DNA of 50,107 nt from a virus, in the IMG/VR virus record IMGVR_UViG_3300025305_000029, positions 1 through 50,107 of that record; one strand, 5' to 3'. This document shows, piece after piece, positions 29,050 through 37,185 of this stretch. The translations under genes and the position numbers were made by a program. The notes beneath the pieces are model-generated. The model ran no database searches. It had not been told where the DNA came from and worked only from the letters and a program-made list of their open reading frames with translations. How positions within the stretch are numbered: position 1 is the first letter of the stretch; each line of letters starts with the position of its first letter.

Positions 29050-29128
29050 TGGTACTCCCGGCAGGACTCGAACCTGCAAAAAAATCACGGCTTAGAAGAC
29101 CGCTGCCCTTCCATTAGACTACGGGAGC
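29050..29128 (-). tRNA. tRNA-Arg(TCT)
   Basis: Minus-strand acceptor GCTCCCG/CGGGAGT (first pair G-T), anticodon loop CTTCTAA (anticodon TCT, reading AGA), T-arm GCAGG-TTCGAGT-CCTGC, and encoded CCA after discriminator A. The variable loop is T-rich. Confidence 0.92.
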
Positions 29129-29131
29129 ATA

Positions 29132-29398
29132 TCAATACTCTTTATATGGTTCCAGTTGTTTCCTTGTTTCTCGGTCTACTTCATATATTTTAACGTTTGC
29201 TCTATCGGCACACTTCAACATAATATAGTATCCGGTGTGCGATGGAGGCACAAAAGGAGCAATCGATATAATGACGTTAGAACACCTACATCCGTCAGCC
29301 GAATGATTCTCCCCAAAATCTACTGAGTAAAAGACATCATCGCATATAGCGCACTCGACAGCTATACTCGTCTTGGCCGGAGTCGTCTCCCAATTCAT
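29132..29398 (-). CDS. Zinc-binding-like protein, 88 aa
   Basis: CAIC (near 16-19) and CRC (near 37-39) suggest a metal site, with HS residues between them. ATG 29398 lies three bases after the previous stop with no strong SD. Beta-rich C-terminal half. Function unknown. Confidence 0.7.
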   Translation of the reverse strand: MNWETTPAKTSIAVECAICDDVFYSVDFGENHSADGCRCSNVIISIAPFVPPSHTGYYIMLKCADRANVKIYEVDRETRKQLEPYKEY

Positions 29399-29401
29399 GT
29401 A

Positions 29402-29605
29402 TCATTCAAAATCCGGAGTGGGGACTTTAGTCTCTGGATCAATAGTAACCTCCCCTCTCTGGTGAGCCTTTACGAAAGCATTCGCTGCTCTCTTGTTTTT
29501 AAAGTTAGTTAGATACTCATAGCGTCCAGATGCAGTCTTCGACTCATCGACTAGGATGACATTATAACACCCACGCTTTACGTGATCAATCCTATACTCC
29601 TTCAT
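29402..29605 (-). CDS. Hypothetical protein, 67 aa
   Basis: ATG 29605 follows GGAGG inside the end of the upstream gene. MKEYRIDHVKRGCYNVILVD suggests a small alpha/beta domain. Function unknown. Confidence 0.75.
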   Translation of the reverse strand: MKEYRIDHVKRGCYNVILVDESKTASGRYEYLTNFKNKRAANAFVKAHQRGEVTIDPETKVPTPDFE

Positions 29606-29804
29606 CCATCCACCTCCTGCAATCGTTTATTGCTCGCTCCGCCTTTTCAAACCTAAGGGTTAATCCCTTATGCGTCTCTCTTAAAAGATCGTTTTCACGC
29701 TGCAATTTGCGTATAGAATATTCAAGCTCAGCAATCTTTGCGGCATCCTTAAAATGCTCCACCGCTGCTTGTACTTTCTCTGTGACTATCCGCTTAATGC
29801 CCAT
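29592..29804 (-). CDS. Coiled-coil protein, 70 aa
   Basis: Nearly the whole chain is a charged coiled coil (KIAELEYSIRKLQREND and onward). ATG 29804 is preceded by GGAAAG at a distance and overlaps the upstream membrane gene by 19 bases. Function unknown. Confidence 0.7.
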   Translation of the reverse strand: MGIKRIVTEKVQAAVEHFKDAAKIAELEYSIRKLQRENDLLRETHKGLTLRFEKAERAINDCRRWMDEGV

Positions 29805-29953
29805 CTTCTAAGCTTTCCAAATACCCCGCCTGCCACAAGTACCACTTCAACGGCAAGCACTACGGTTAAACATATCAACGAGAGACCAAAGGCGCAAGAC
29901 ACACTCAGCGCCATTGCGGCGGTATCCCTAAGCCACTCTAGAATATTCTTCAA
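29786..29953 (-). CDS. Small membrane protein, 55 aa
   Basis: TTG start at 29953 after AGGAAG. Begins MKNILEWLRDTAAMALSVSC, then a long hydrophobic stretch (residues about 12-44) and a basic tail. One or two membrane helices are likely. A holin role is conceivable but not supported by a neighbouring endolysin. Too short for length-based calling. Confidence 0.6.
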   Translation of the reverse strand: MKNILEWLRDTAAMALSVSCAFGLSLICLTVVLAVEVVLVAGGVFGKLRRWALSG

Positions 29954-29959
29954 ATCATG

Positions 29960-30124
29960 CTACTTCCTATTAAGTTGTTCGACTACTCTCACCATGTCCT
30001 TCTGCACTCTGTCCTGGAAGGTCTTTAGCTCCGCTCTGAGAACATGAATTTCGTCGCTTAGTTGACTAACTCGTTTGGTAAGAACACTTACGTCCTTGCT
30101 TCCTGATTTAAAATCCAATGCCAT
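29960..30124 (-). CDS. Coiled-coil protein, 54 aa
   Basis: MALDFKSGSKDVSVLTKRVS, then a heptad-like helix to the stop. SD AGGAG before ATG 30124, downstream of the promoter at 30175-30203. Together with the membrane gene and the next coiled-coil gene it could form a small complex. Too short for length-based calling. Confidence 0.7.
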   Translation of the reverse strand: MALDFKSGSKDVSVLTKRVSQLSDEIHVLRAELKTFQDRVQKDMVRVVEQLNRK

Positions 30125-30174
30125 TTTTTTCTCCTGTTAAATATAGCAATGTGCCCGCAGGCTTCATGCGTAGT

Positions 30175-30203
30175 AGTAAACCTCAAAACACCCCTGGTGT
30201 CAA
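30175..30203 (-). promoter_or_regulatory. sigma70-type promoter
   Basis: Minus strand -35 TTGACA (30198-30203), 17-bp spacer, -10 TTTACT (30175-30180), giving a leader of about 45 bases before ATG 30124. Confidence 0.6.
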
Positions 30204-30427
30204 TCTTTTTTCCATTCCAGGGCCAAATCTTTAATCGAACTATACTTCAACATTTTCTTCTTAGCAAATACATCTATAAAATAGACTATATGTTTTTGTT
30301 TTTTTCTGCCTAAATAGAGTCCTAAAATTTTATCATCATCAAAATACCATCTTAACAAATCCCCACGAAAAAATCCGGCTCTTGCCCTCTTTTGTTTTGT
30401 TGTTTTTGTCCGACGTTTTTTAATCAT
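30200..30427 (-). CDS. Basic hypothetical protein, 75 aa
   Basis: N-terminus is Lys/Arg-rich (MIKKRRTKTTKQKRARAG), followed by a beta-rich domain (GDLLRWYFDDDKILGLYLGR). No SD is evident. AT-rich compared with its neighbours. A nucleic-acid-binding role is plausible only from charge. Confidence 0.7.
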   Translation of the reverse strand: MIKKRRTKTTKQKRARAGFFRGDLLRWYFDDDKILGLYLGRKKQKHIVYFIDVFAKKKMLKYSSIKDLALEWKKD

Positions 30428-30458
30428 TTTTTTAATTCGGTTACGTCATATAATTATC

Positions 30459-31586
30459 TCATAAAAAGATTATTTTCTCATCAATATCAAAAAACCTCTC
30501 CCCTTTTTGTAGCTCATTTGTCACCCAAATCCTCTTACACGGGGAATTCTTTGGTTTTTCTCCGCATAAGTCCGTTAGCATGATAACACCGTCAAATCTA
30601 TTTTTTTTTAAGTATTCTACTACGCAATTGAAATCAGTACCGCCCTCATAAGCACGCTCCCAATTGATCTTTGTGCCCTTTTTCCAGATAAAGACATCCT
30701 TTTCGTTAACCTTAGTATCGAACGGAATAACTGTAAACTCCGTCTTGCGAGCCAGCTTCTCTAGGAACGAAAAAAAGCGCTTAAGTAGCTCATTATCAAC
30801 CGACCTGCTCTGGTCTACCGCGACAGCAATGTTCGCGACTCGGGAATATTTTTTTCCCGAATGAATATATGGGTACCGTTTATTTATTTTCTTTATGCTG
30901 CTGGATCTTTCCCCGCGCACTGTATTGCGAATAAAGAATCTTAGTGCTTTTTCCGGTGCATTGGTTAAATAGATATTTTTTTCTAGTCTCTTGCAGGCCA
31001 CGTCGGAAACGCTACCCCAGGCCCTATCCTCTTCGCATTGTTCGTAAGCACTTTTTAATATGTTCCGCGCCTTTTGTTCAGCCTTAATATCTGACACCGC
31101 ATCATTATCGGCCCATCCACCATGATCGCCCGCCTGCTCTCGTATGAACTTTGCATGGCGCTCCGGGATCTCAAGATTGTTCATGTACCAGTCCGCAGAC
31201 TTGCCAGATGGAATATGTTTGAACGCTCCCTCTCCGGGGAAGTGTCCAGCCGCAGGCAGCATCCTTCTGGGTATGAGAGAATTTATTGCTAAATCAGTAC
31301 ATATATTCCACTTAGCATGCCTATCCTCGTCTGCCCTAGAAGTGACATGCAAAAGGATTATGTGATAAAACTCGTGCATTAAAATACCAATTACTTCATC
31401 GTCAGAAAGATTTTTAACAAAGTCCGGGTTATAGTACAGTTCATACCTAGCCAGTGACTTGTTGTATCTGACCCCCATTGTTGAAGTCACCGTTTTGCTC
31501 GCTATCTTCTCCACCTGAGTGGACACAGCCGCAAAGAAGGGTTCGCTTCTCAGGAGAGAGATAATATGTTTATCCAGCGAATACAT
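30459..31586 (-). CDS. vWA-domain/metallopeptidase-like protein (DUF2201-type)
   Basis: 375 residues from ATG 31586. The N-terminal domain has HEFYH (71-75), a zinc-metallopeptidase-type motif with the central Glu kept; the C-terminal domain has a MIDAS DxSxS (Asp 258, Ser 260, Ser 262) and a later GGTDF. This two-part layout matches the DUF2201 group (metallopeptidase-like plus vWA-like). It lies three bases after a MoxR-type ATPase, the usual partner of such proteins. They may form a remodelling or chaperone machine; the target is unknown. Confidence 0.85.
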   Translation of the reverse strand: MYSLDKHIISLLRSEPFFAAVSTQVEKIASKTVTSTMGVRYNKSLARYELYYNPDFVKNLSDDEVIGILMHEFYHIILLHVTSRADEDRHAKWNICTDLAINSLIPRRMLPAAGHFPGEGAFKHIPSGKSADWYMNNLEIPERHAKFIREQAGDHGGWADNDAVSDIKAEQKARNILKSAYEQCEEDRAWGSVSDVACKRLEKNIYLTNAPEKALRFFIRNTVRGERSSSIKKINKRYPYIHSGKKYSRVANIAVAVDQSRSVDNELLKRFFSFLEKLARKTEFTVIPFDTKVNEKDVFIWKKGTKINWERAYEGGTDFNCVVEYLKKNRFDGVIMLTDLCGEKPKNSPCKRIWVTNELQKGERFFDIDEKIIFL

Positions 31587-31588
31587 TT

Positions 31589-32662
31589 TTATATGCCAAG
31601 GATGGCGTCGGCCACCTTGTTGCCAAACCAACTCTTGTTGTTCTGTTTTTTATAATTGAAGATATGCTTAATGACTCGCTCGTTTGATCTTATTATAATG
31701 TGATAATATTTTATCAGCAGTTCATTACTAAGATACCCACTATACTCCGCTAGGCTCTCACACTTTTCCTTCTTCAGGCTATACTCTAAGCAGCCGTCCT
31801 TTTCTAGTCTGTCAATTACGTTGCTGTGTTGTACAGTACTATAATTTTCCACAATACTAAACGCCGTTCCATCAAGCAATTGGTCCATCGTAATATGTTC
31901 ACCCCTGTTTTGAACGAATTCTTCAAATGCAGAAGAGGCTTCGACACCAACGAAAGAGTTAGAAATAGAAAACAGGGACGAATTAATTAAATTAAAGTCG
32001 TAATCTGACAAAACATCGCTTAATCGTTTCCAGCTTCTCCGCGTTGGATGAATCTTATCAAATATATGTTCATTCTTGTACTCAAGGTGTTCTGGGTTAC
32101 TGGCGATAAAGTCCGTTATAACCGTAAGTATGTTCCCGTCCTCTCTTCCCCACATAAGCCAGTCTCGTACCGTCGGGGCAAGGTCCCAGACAGACCACCT
32201 GCTTAGTTCTGCCGGGTCCATCTGGCCTACATCATAAAAATCGCTATTCACCCCACTATTGCACGCTCCCATTATAACGGTGCCGTCATGTATCTTGCGG
32301 CCATTTAAAGAGCGGCTGTCCGCCAATTGGAACACTCCCTGGCGAAGCTCCTTAATGGCGCGATCAATTTCATCCATGAGGAGAAGGCATGGCTCATCAC
32401 AAATTCTTTTAAACCAGTCCATTGGCTTGAAGACCGTCCTGTCTCCCTCCACATAGGGTAATCCAAGTAAGTCTCCCGTATCCATCTGTGATAGGCGAAC
32501 CTCTACAATAGGCAACCCAAGTATTTTGCTGCCTATCTGCCTCGCCAACTCGGACTTCCCTATGCCATGCCTGCCTCGCATAAGAATAGGAATCTTACAT
32601 TCCATAATCTGCGGGGCGGCTCTAAGGAATTCCTGAAAATCAAATTCCGGTAGAGAAGACAT
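31589..32662 (-). CDS. MoxR-type AAA+ ATPase
   Basis: Walker A GRHGIGKS (30-37), Walker B LLLMDEID (93-100), sensor-like MGACN (about 131-135) and a pore/insert segment DTGDLLGLP. 357 residues. The family threads or remodels proteins and usually works with a vWA protein, encoded here immediately downstream. ATG 32662 follows AAGGG. It is cotranscribed with glutaredoxin and GroEL. Confidence 0.88.
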   Translation of the reverse strand: MSSLPEFDFQEFLRAAPQIMECKIPILMRGRHGIGKSELARQIGSKILGLPIVEVRLSQMDTGDLLGLPYVEGDRTVFKPMDWFKRICDEPCLLLMDEIDRAIKELRQGVFQLADSRSLNGRKIHDGTVIMGACNSGVNSDFYDVGQMDPAELSRWSVWDLAPTVRDWLMWGREDGNILTVITDFIASNPEHLEYKNEHIFDKIHPTRRSWKRLSDVLSDYDFNLINSSLFSISNSFVGVEASSAFEEFVQNRGEHITMDQLLDGTAFSIVENYSTVQHSNVIDRLEKDGCLEYSLKKEKCESLAEYSGYLSNELLIKYYHIIIRSNERVIKHIFNYKKQNNKSWFGNKVADAILGI

Positions 32663-32664
32663 CT

Positions 32665-32925
32665 TTACCCTTTAAGGACGGTTTTTCCTGAGCCAAGGTA
32701 TTCTACTAGATCCGTATATCCGCCAATGAATTTTTCACCGCCTCCGGCAACTTCTACGATCATTGGAACAGACTTCCATTTATAAGTATTGCTCATCTCT
32801 AAAAGTAATTCAGGGCTTCCATCTAGACTTATCTTCTCATAGGAGATGCCCTTTTCTTCGCATAGTTGCACAGCCGCTACGCAGTAAGGGCACGCACCCT
32901 TTGAAAAGATCTTAAACTTCTTCAT
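32665..32925 (-). CDS. Glutaredoxin
   Basis: 86 residues with CPYC at 12-15, the SVPMI cis-proline loop (about 53-57) and GGYTDLVEYL, the complete glutaredoxin fold. It reduces disulfides with glutathione; phage versions often feed ribonucleotide reductase. ATG 32925 lies within the end of the upstream gene after GGGAG. Confidence 0.92.
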   Translation of the reverse strand: MKKFKIFSKGACPYCVAAVQLCEEKGISYEKISLDGSPELLLEMSNTYKWKSVPMIVEVAGGGEKFIGGYTDLVEYLGSGKTVLKG

Positions 32926-33232
32926 TTGTATCTCCCAGATCTAACTCAAGCTGTTCGGGGGCTGCTTTCTCTTCAGTTGGCTTCGGAGTTAAAATCGAAA
33001 CAATATCGCGCACGATCTCGTATTGATTAGTCAATCTCGCCTTTGTTTGTTCCAAGCTATTATGAACCCCGGCAAGGATACTTAACTGTTGCTCATAGGT
33101 CTTGTTCTCTACCGAATCCTGCACGGCAAGGATAGCCGCATTCAATCGCTCTACCACGCTCTCCGCTGAGCACTTGATATACCGATCTACCTCTGTCTCG
33201 CTAGCCACAACCTGTATTTTAAAGTCCGCCAT
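32912..33232 (-). CDS. Hypothetical helical protein, 106 aa
   Basis: Start set to ATG 33232 after GGAAGGG. Long amphipathic helices (residues 20-85) and an acidic end (PEQLELDLGDTNEEV). Function unknown. Confidence 0.75.
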   Translation of the reverse strand: MADFKIQVVASETEVDRYIKCSAESVVERLNAAILAVQDSVENKTYEQQLSILAGVHNSLEQTKARLTNQYEIVRDIVSILTPKPTEEKAAPEQLELDLGDTNEEV

Positions 33233-33246
33233 GTTGCCCTTCCCAA

Positions 33247-33495
33247 TCAATCTAAAAGAAATGAACCAAGAACCATTAGGGCCGGAACCATTCCTGCCGT
33301 AGCGCCCCACAAGCTCGCCTTGATCTTCAAAGTCGCAAGCTCCACTCTCACCTCTTGTATCTCTTTATTGATTGCGTCATTTCTTTCTTGTAGTGCATCC
33401 GTTAGGCCTGAATAAAGATCGTTTAGCCTGTTCAGTTCTAATAGAACGTGCTTAGACCACTCATTCCAACCATTGTTTGCTGATTCATTATCCAT
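33247..33495 (-). CDS. Coiled-coil protein with C-terminal membrane anchor, 82 aa
   Basis: A charged coiled coil (residues 18-58) is followed by a hydrophobic segment SLWGATAGMVPALMVLGSFLL reaching the C-terminus. This tail-anchored layout is common in phage genomes without a firm function. ATG 33495 has no clear SD. Confidence 0.75.
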   Translation of the reverse strand: MDNESANNGWNEWSKHVLLELNRLNDLYSGLTDALQERNDAINKEIQEVRVELATLKIKASLWGATAGMVPALMVLGSFLLD

Positions 33496-33528
33496 AATAT
33501 ATATAGTTTCTAACGCCGGCTTAGCCTA

Positions 33529-35115
33529 TTATTTTTCAATAACCGCGCAACTTGTAGTGAGCAGTATGCCCGATGCGCTTACAGCGTTTGTAAGGGCACT
33601 TTTTGTGACCTTGGCAGGATCAATAATACCACATTCTATCATATCTACAAACTTTTCATTTATAACATCGAAACCAACGTTCTCATCATCCAAGTGTTCA
33701 CAGGCGAGCTTCGTTAAAATTTCTTCGGGGCCGATGCCTGCGTTCTGGAGGATCTTCGTGATAGGAGCGCAGACGGATTCTTTTAATAGTTTAAATCCCT
33801 GCCTCTCTGCCTCCGTAGAGAGCCCAGTGTGTGTCTCCGGGTCTAGGCCCTGGGCAATCCTAAAGAGTGTCGTGCCGCCACCAGGAACCACTCCGTCTGC
33901 TTGTGCTGCCTTAACGGCCTCCAGCGCATCTTCAATGCGGTGTTTCTTTTCTACCATTTCAATCTCAGTTGCTGCGCCGACATAGATGATACCGATACTA
34001 GATGCAAGCCTCGCAACCCTTTCTTGTAATCTGAGTAACTCACGGTCATTGTCTGTCTGTGCCATCTCTGAACGGAGTTGTTCAATTTTCTTATCCACCT
34101 CTTCGTAATCGCCATTGCCATCGACCATGAGAGTGTGATTTTTCCCAATCTCGATATTTTTAACGAGGCCCAGATCCGAGAGCGCCATTGCCGAAATACT
34201 CTTGTCTCCGTCTACCGTAAAGAAGTGAGCCCCGGTGGCCAGAGACACATCTTCAAGTATGTTCCTCCGTTCTTCGCCATAATTCGGCACCTTTACGGCT
34301 GCAATCTTCAAGGAACCCTTAATGGAGTTCATTATCAGCGCAGCCAGAAGCTTGCCCTCAACGCCCTCGGCAAATATAACCAAGGGTCGCCCGTCCCTTG
34401 CCACCAGTTCAAGCACGGGCATTAGTTCATTCAAGTTTTCAAGGCGCTTATTCGCAACAAGAACAAAGGAGTCTTCAAGCTTAACTAAATTCTTCCTCTC
34501 ATCGTTTACAAATTCTTGAGATATGTATCCGCCTTCCAGCCGCAACCCTTCAACAATCTCCAAGCTTGTCTCAAGAGAGCGAGCCTCTTTGATTGTCAGG
34601 GACCCATTTTTTCCAACTTGCTCTGTCGCAGTACAAATCAGATCCCCAATAACCTTATCATTATTTGCAGAGATAGTAGCGATTTGTTTAATTTGATTAA
34701 GAGATATGATCGGCGTAGACTTCCGATCCACACAGGAAATAATTTCGTCAAGACAGATTTCCATACCTCTCTTAAGCTCCACGGGAGGATACTGTTCAAC
34801 TAGTTTGCGTCCCTGTCGTAGGATCTCATTCGCTAGAACCGTCGCGGTTGTAGTTCCGTCTCCAGCAACAGCGTTCGTCCTTCTCGAAGCCTGCTTAACA
34901 ATCAGTGAGCCAACGTTCTCTAAGGGATCTGACTCACTAAAAAACTCCGCTACGGTTACACCATCCTTGGTGACCATCGGCTCGCCCTTCCTCTTCTGAA
35001 GGATTACGTTTCTTCCTCGTGGACCAAGCGTAACCGATACCGCGTCGGATAGCTTGCTCACTCCACTACATAATTTATCAAACAACTCTTGATCATATGC
35101 GATAATCTTCGCCAT
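33529..35115 (-). CDS. groEL: GroEL-family chaperonin (HSP60)
   Basis: 528 residues, close to bacterial GroEL (about 545). Conserved features include VTLGPRGRNVILQ near 28-40, the ATP-binding DGTTTATVLA (about 86-95) and PGGGTTLFRIAQG in the equatorial domain. The usual Gly-Met tail is absent; the end is TTSCAVIEK. It should fold phage and host proteins as a ring. No GroES-like gene is visible in the window. ATG 35115 follows AGAGG. Confidence 0.95.
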   Translation of the reverse strand: MAKIIAYDQELFDKLCSGVSKLSDAVSVTLGPRGRNVILQKRKGEPMVTKDGVTVAEFFSESDPLENVGSLIVKQASRRTNAVAGDGTTTATVLANEILRQGRKLVEQYPPVELKRGMEICLDEIISCVDRKSTPIISLNQIKQIATISANNDKVIGDLICTATEQVGKNGSLTIKEARSLETSLEIVEGLRLEGGYISQEFVNDERKNLVKLEDSFVLVANKRLENLNELMPVLELVARDGRPLVIFAEGVEGKLLAALIMNSIKGSLKIAAVKVPNYGEERRNILEDVSLATGAHFFTVDGDKSISAMALSDLGLVKNIEIGKNHTLMVDGNGDYEEVDKKIEQLRSEMAQTDNDRELLRLQERVARLASSIGIIYVGAATEIEMVEKKHRIEDALEAVKAAQADGVVPGGGTTLFRIAQGLDPETHTGLSTEAERQGFKLLKESVCAPITKILQNAGIGPEEILTKLACEHLDDENVGFDVINEKFVDMIECGIIDPAKVTKSALTNAVSASGILLTTSCAVIEK

Positions 35116-35123
35116 TTTAACCT

Positions 35124-35417
35124 CTAGTTTATAGTCAGCATTCCCTTGCCAAGTCGTTCTTCTATTATAACGAACAGTGGGTCGGTTTCAATCACTTTCC
35201 TTACTTCTTTATCATACTCTTCGTCCGCTGTGATCTCAGGCAGAAACTTAATCACTTCATCGATGGCTTCAACAATCTCTGTTAAATCCTGGATGCAGGT
35301 CTTTGTAAACTCCGGGTCGCAATTTGGATCCGAAATCACTAGCGCATATTCAACATGCTTTATAGCGTTTAAAATAAGCAGAGAAGAGTATATTTTTTCC
35401 ATAGGAGTGTCATTCAT
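35124..35417 (-). CDS. Hypothetical acidic helical protein, 97 aa
   Basis: ATG 35417 shares a base with the upstream stop (TAATG). Helical and acidic with two cysteines near residues 33 and 41. It sits directly before GroEL, where a co-chaperonin might be expected, but it lacks the beta-rich GroES pattern and mobile loop. Function unknown. Confidence 0.75.
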   Translation of the reverse strand: MNDTPMEKIYSSLLILNAIKHVEYALVISDPNCDPEFTKTCIQDLTEIVEAIDEVIKFLPEITADEEYDKEVRKVIETDPLFVIIEERLGKGMLTIN

Positions 35418-36097
35418 TAGTCACCCCTATGAACATATATCGGCCCCGTGTATCCATAGTTGCCGTTTGAAATATTTCCGGCCATGAATGGCCAATAGAA
35501 TGGATAAACAGTATTGATTCTTCTTGCATGCTTACACGCCACACCACGGCGATCTGGATTAGTAATCTCGGGTGGCCGAGATTCCGGTTCTATTGATGCC
35601 CCGTGTTGGTTTGCCACATACTGGTAATGGAACTTGAAGCTAGGGCAACTACAGTACAATTGTACATCCGAGTACGGCGAGTCCTTTTTGATCATAGCCA
35701 GCGCCTTTTCTCTGGGTGTCATATCCATGTCCATAACCTTGTCCCAATCAACGAACTTAACTCTTAGCGTATAAGGTGCGCCTCCGCCTGGTGTTCCGGG
35801 TGTAGTGTCCCACTTGCCAGACTCCACCTTGTTACGCCAGTTGGCGTTTAGCCCCGGGATCCTCGGTGGCCCATTTCCAAACGGCCCAATGGAGAAAATC
35901 AACTCCCCGTCTGATACACCGAGCAGTTTAATACTGCCTGCTTCGATTTCGTTCGCAGTACGGTATGCATGGTTAAGGAAATCCCCATCTCTAGCAGCGA
36001 TAGAATCAATCTCTTGTCGGGTGATCTCATCTAGCCTCTGAGCTTGGGACTTGAAGTCCCTCCAAGACTCGTTTATTATCTTGTGGTTATCATCCAT
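35417..36097 (-). CDS. SWIM-type zinc protein, 226 aa
   Basis: YCSCPSFKF (near 148-156) and GVACKHARRI (near 187-196) form a CxC...CxH SWIM-like zinc motif. Similar phage proteins are annotated as virion or maturation components, from memory. An N-terminal helical part and a Gly/Pro-rich middle precede it. ATG 36097 lies three bases after the previous stop. Confidence 0.7.
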   Translation of the reverse strand: MDDNHKIINESWRDFKSQAQRLDEITRQEIDSIAARDGDFLNHAYRTANEIEAGSIKLLGVSDGELIFSIGPFGNGPPRIPGLNANWRNKVESGKWDTTPGTPGGGAPYTLRVKFVDWDKVMDMDMTPREKALAMIKKDSPYSDVQLYCSCPSFKFHYQYVANQHGASIEPESRPPEITNPDRRGVACKHARRINTVYPFYWPFMAGNISNGNYGYTGPIYVHRGD

Positions 36098-36100
36098 GTA

Positions 36101-37165
36101 TTAATTAGTTTTCTCTTCTTCATTGTCGCCCAATATCTTCTTGCGACCATAAAGATACCTTAAGCTTTCAATTGGAACAAACTGTGGCTCGTACTGTCCA
36201 TCTTGAACGTGATGCTTGAGCACAATACCGCGCCACCATAGCAAGTTCGCAGTTGACGCGTACTCTTCCGTGTGCTCAAAGTAGCAGCCCGTGACAAGCC
36301 CTTGAATCTTCACCCCGTCTGCTCTGGTCCTCTCCGCAAAGTCTCTCAGGTGCGAGTGGCCCGCAGTGCACGACATATAATGTTTCTTTACTAGTGAAGC
36401 AGCGGCGTGCTCTCCTCCGATTGGACGATTCATGACCCCACTTGCAAAACAATGTGCGTAAGCAATACCATCTACAACGACCCGATCCATGTATGGATAG
36501 ACTTCCCATCCAAACTCTTCATATTGCAAGTCGCCAATAGAAAGGATCCCATCAAGCTCGGGAGTGTCATTTACGACTCGATTAATTCTATTCTCATGAT
36601 TACCAAGCGTCATTATAAAGCGAGGCTTGTACAAGGGTTTTCCTTGAGCCTCTAATTCTTCATTCAATTTATTGATAGGCTCGAAGAACTTCTTCTGGGC
36701 ATCGATTACAGAATCAATATCCTTCTTGTACCGCCTACCCTCGAATGTTTTCTTGCCTCGATCATAACTAGAAAGACTCTCCATGTCTGCCATGTCGCCA
36801 ATATTGATTACAACGTCTGGCCGATGCTCAACGATGAAATGACCCAGCCACTCATACCTCTCGTTCGATACTCCGGGTTTTGCGTGGCTGTCCGGAATAA
36901 CAAGGTGTTTCTTCCAGGATAGCTCTCGCTTAGTGGGCGTTGCCGCTATCCCGTGACCCCACACGGCAGTTGTCTCCAGAAAACAAGACGGAGATGGCAA
37001 ACCGCGCCTTCTAAATGCATCCCTTAGAGAGCTAGCGCTGACGCCGATCCTCTCCGCCGCTTCCATTACGGTCTCGCTAAGTTCTAGAAGCTGAATTGCT
37101 GCTTCGATCTCATCCTTAGACCACCTGCTATTCGGATTTCCAGTCCTACGTGGAAAATCATCCAT
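36101..37165 (-). CDS. Calcineurin-type metallophosphoesterase with N-terminal HTH
   Basis: 354 residues. Residues 15-55 look like a helix-turn-helix (EAAERIGVSASSLRDAFRRRG). Then the phosphoesterase motifs follow in order: PDSH (91-94), GDMAD (123-127), GNHEN (188-192) and GHSH (269-272), which bind two metals. Combining a DNA-binding-like domain with a phosphoesterase suggests a nucleic-acid substrate; this is inference. ATG 37165 follows GAGGA. Confidence 0.85.
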   Translation of the reverse strand: MDDFPRRTGNPNSRWSKDEIEAAIQLLELSETVMEAAERIGVSASSLRDAFRRRGLPSPSCFLETTAVWGHGIAATPTKRELSWKKHLVIPDSHAKPGVSNERYEWLGHFIVEHRPDVVINIGDMADMESLSSYDRGKKTFEGRRYKKDIDSVIDAQKKFFEPINKLNEELEAQGKPLYKPRFIMTLGNHENRINRVVNDTPELDGILSIGDLQYEEFGWEVYPYMDRVVVDGIAYAHCFASGVMNRPIGGEHAAASLVKKHYMSCTAGHSHLRDFAERTRADGVKIQGLVTGCYFEHTEEYASTANLLWWRGIVLKHHVQDGQYEPQFVPIESLRYLYGRKKILGDNEEEKTN

Positions 37166-37185
37166 TTTATCCTCGCTAGTGTAGG

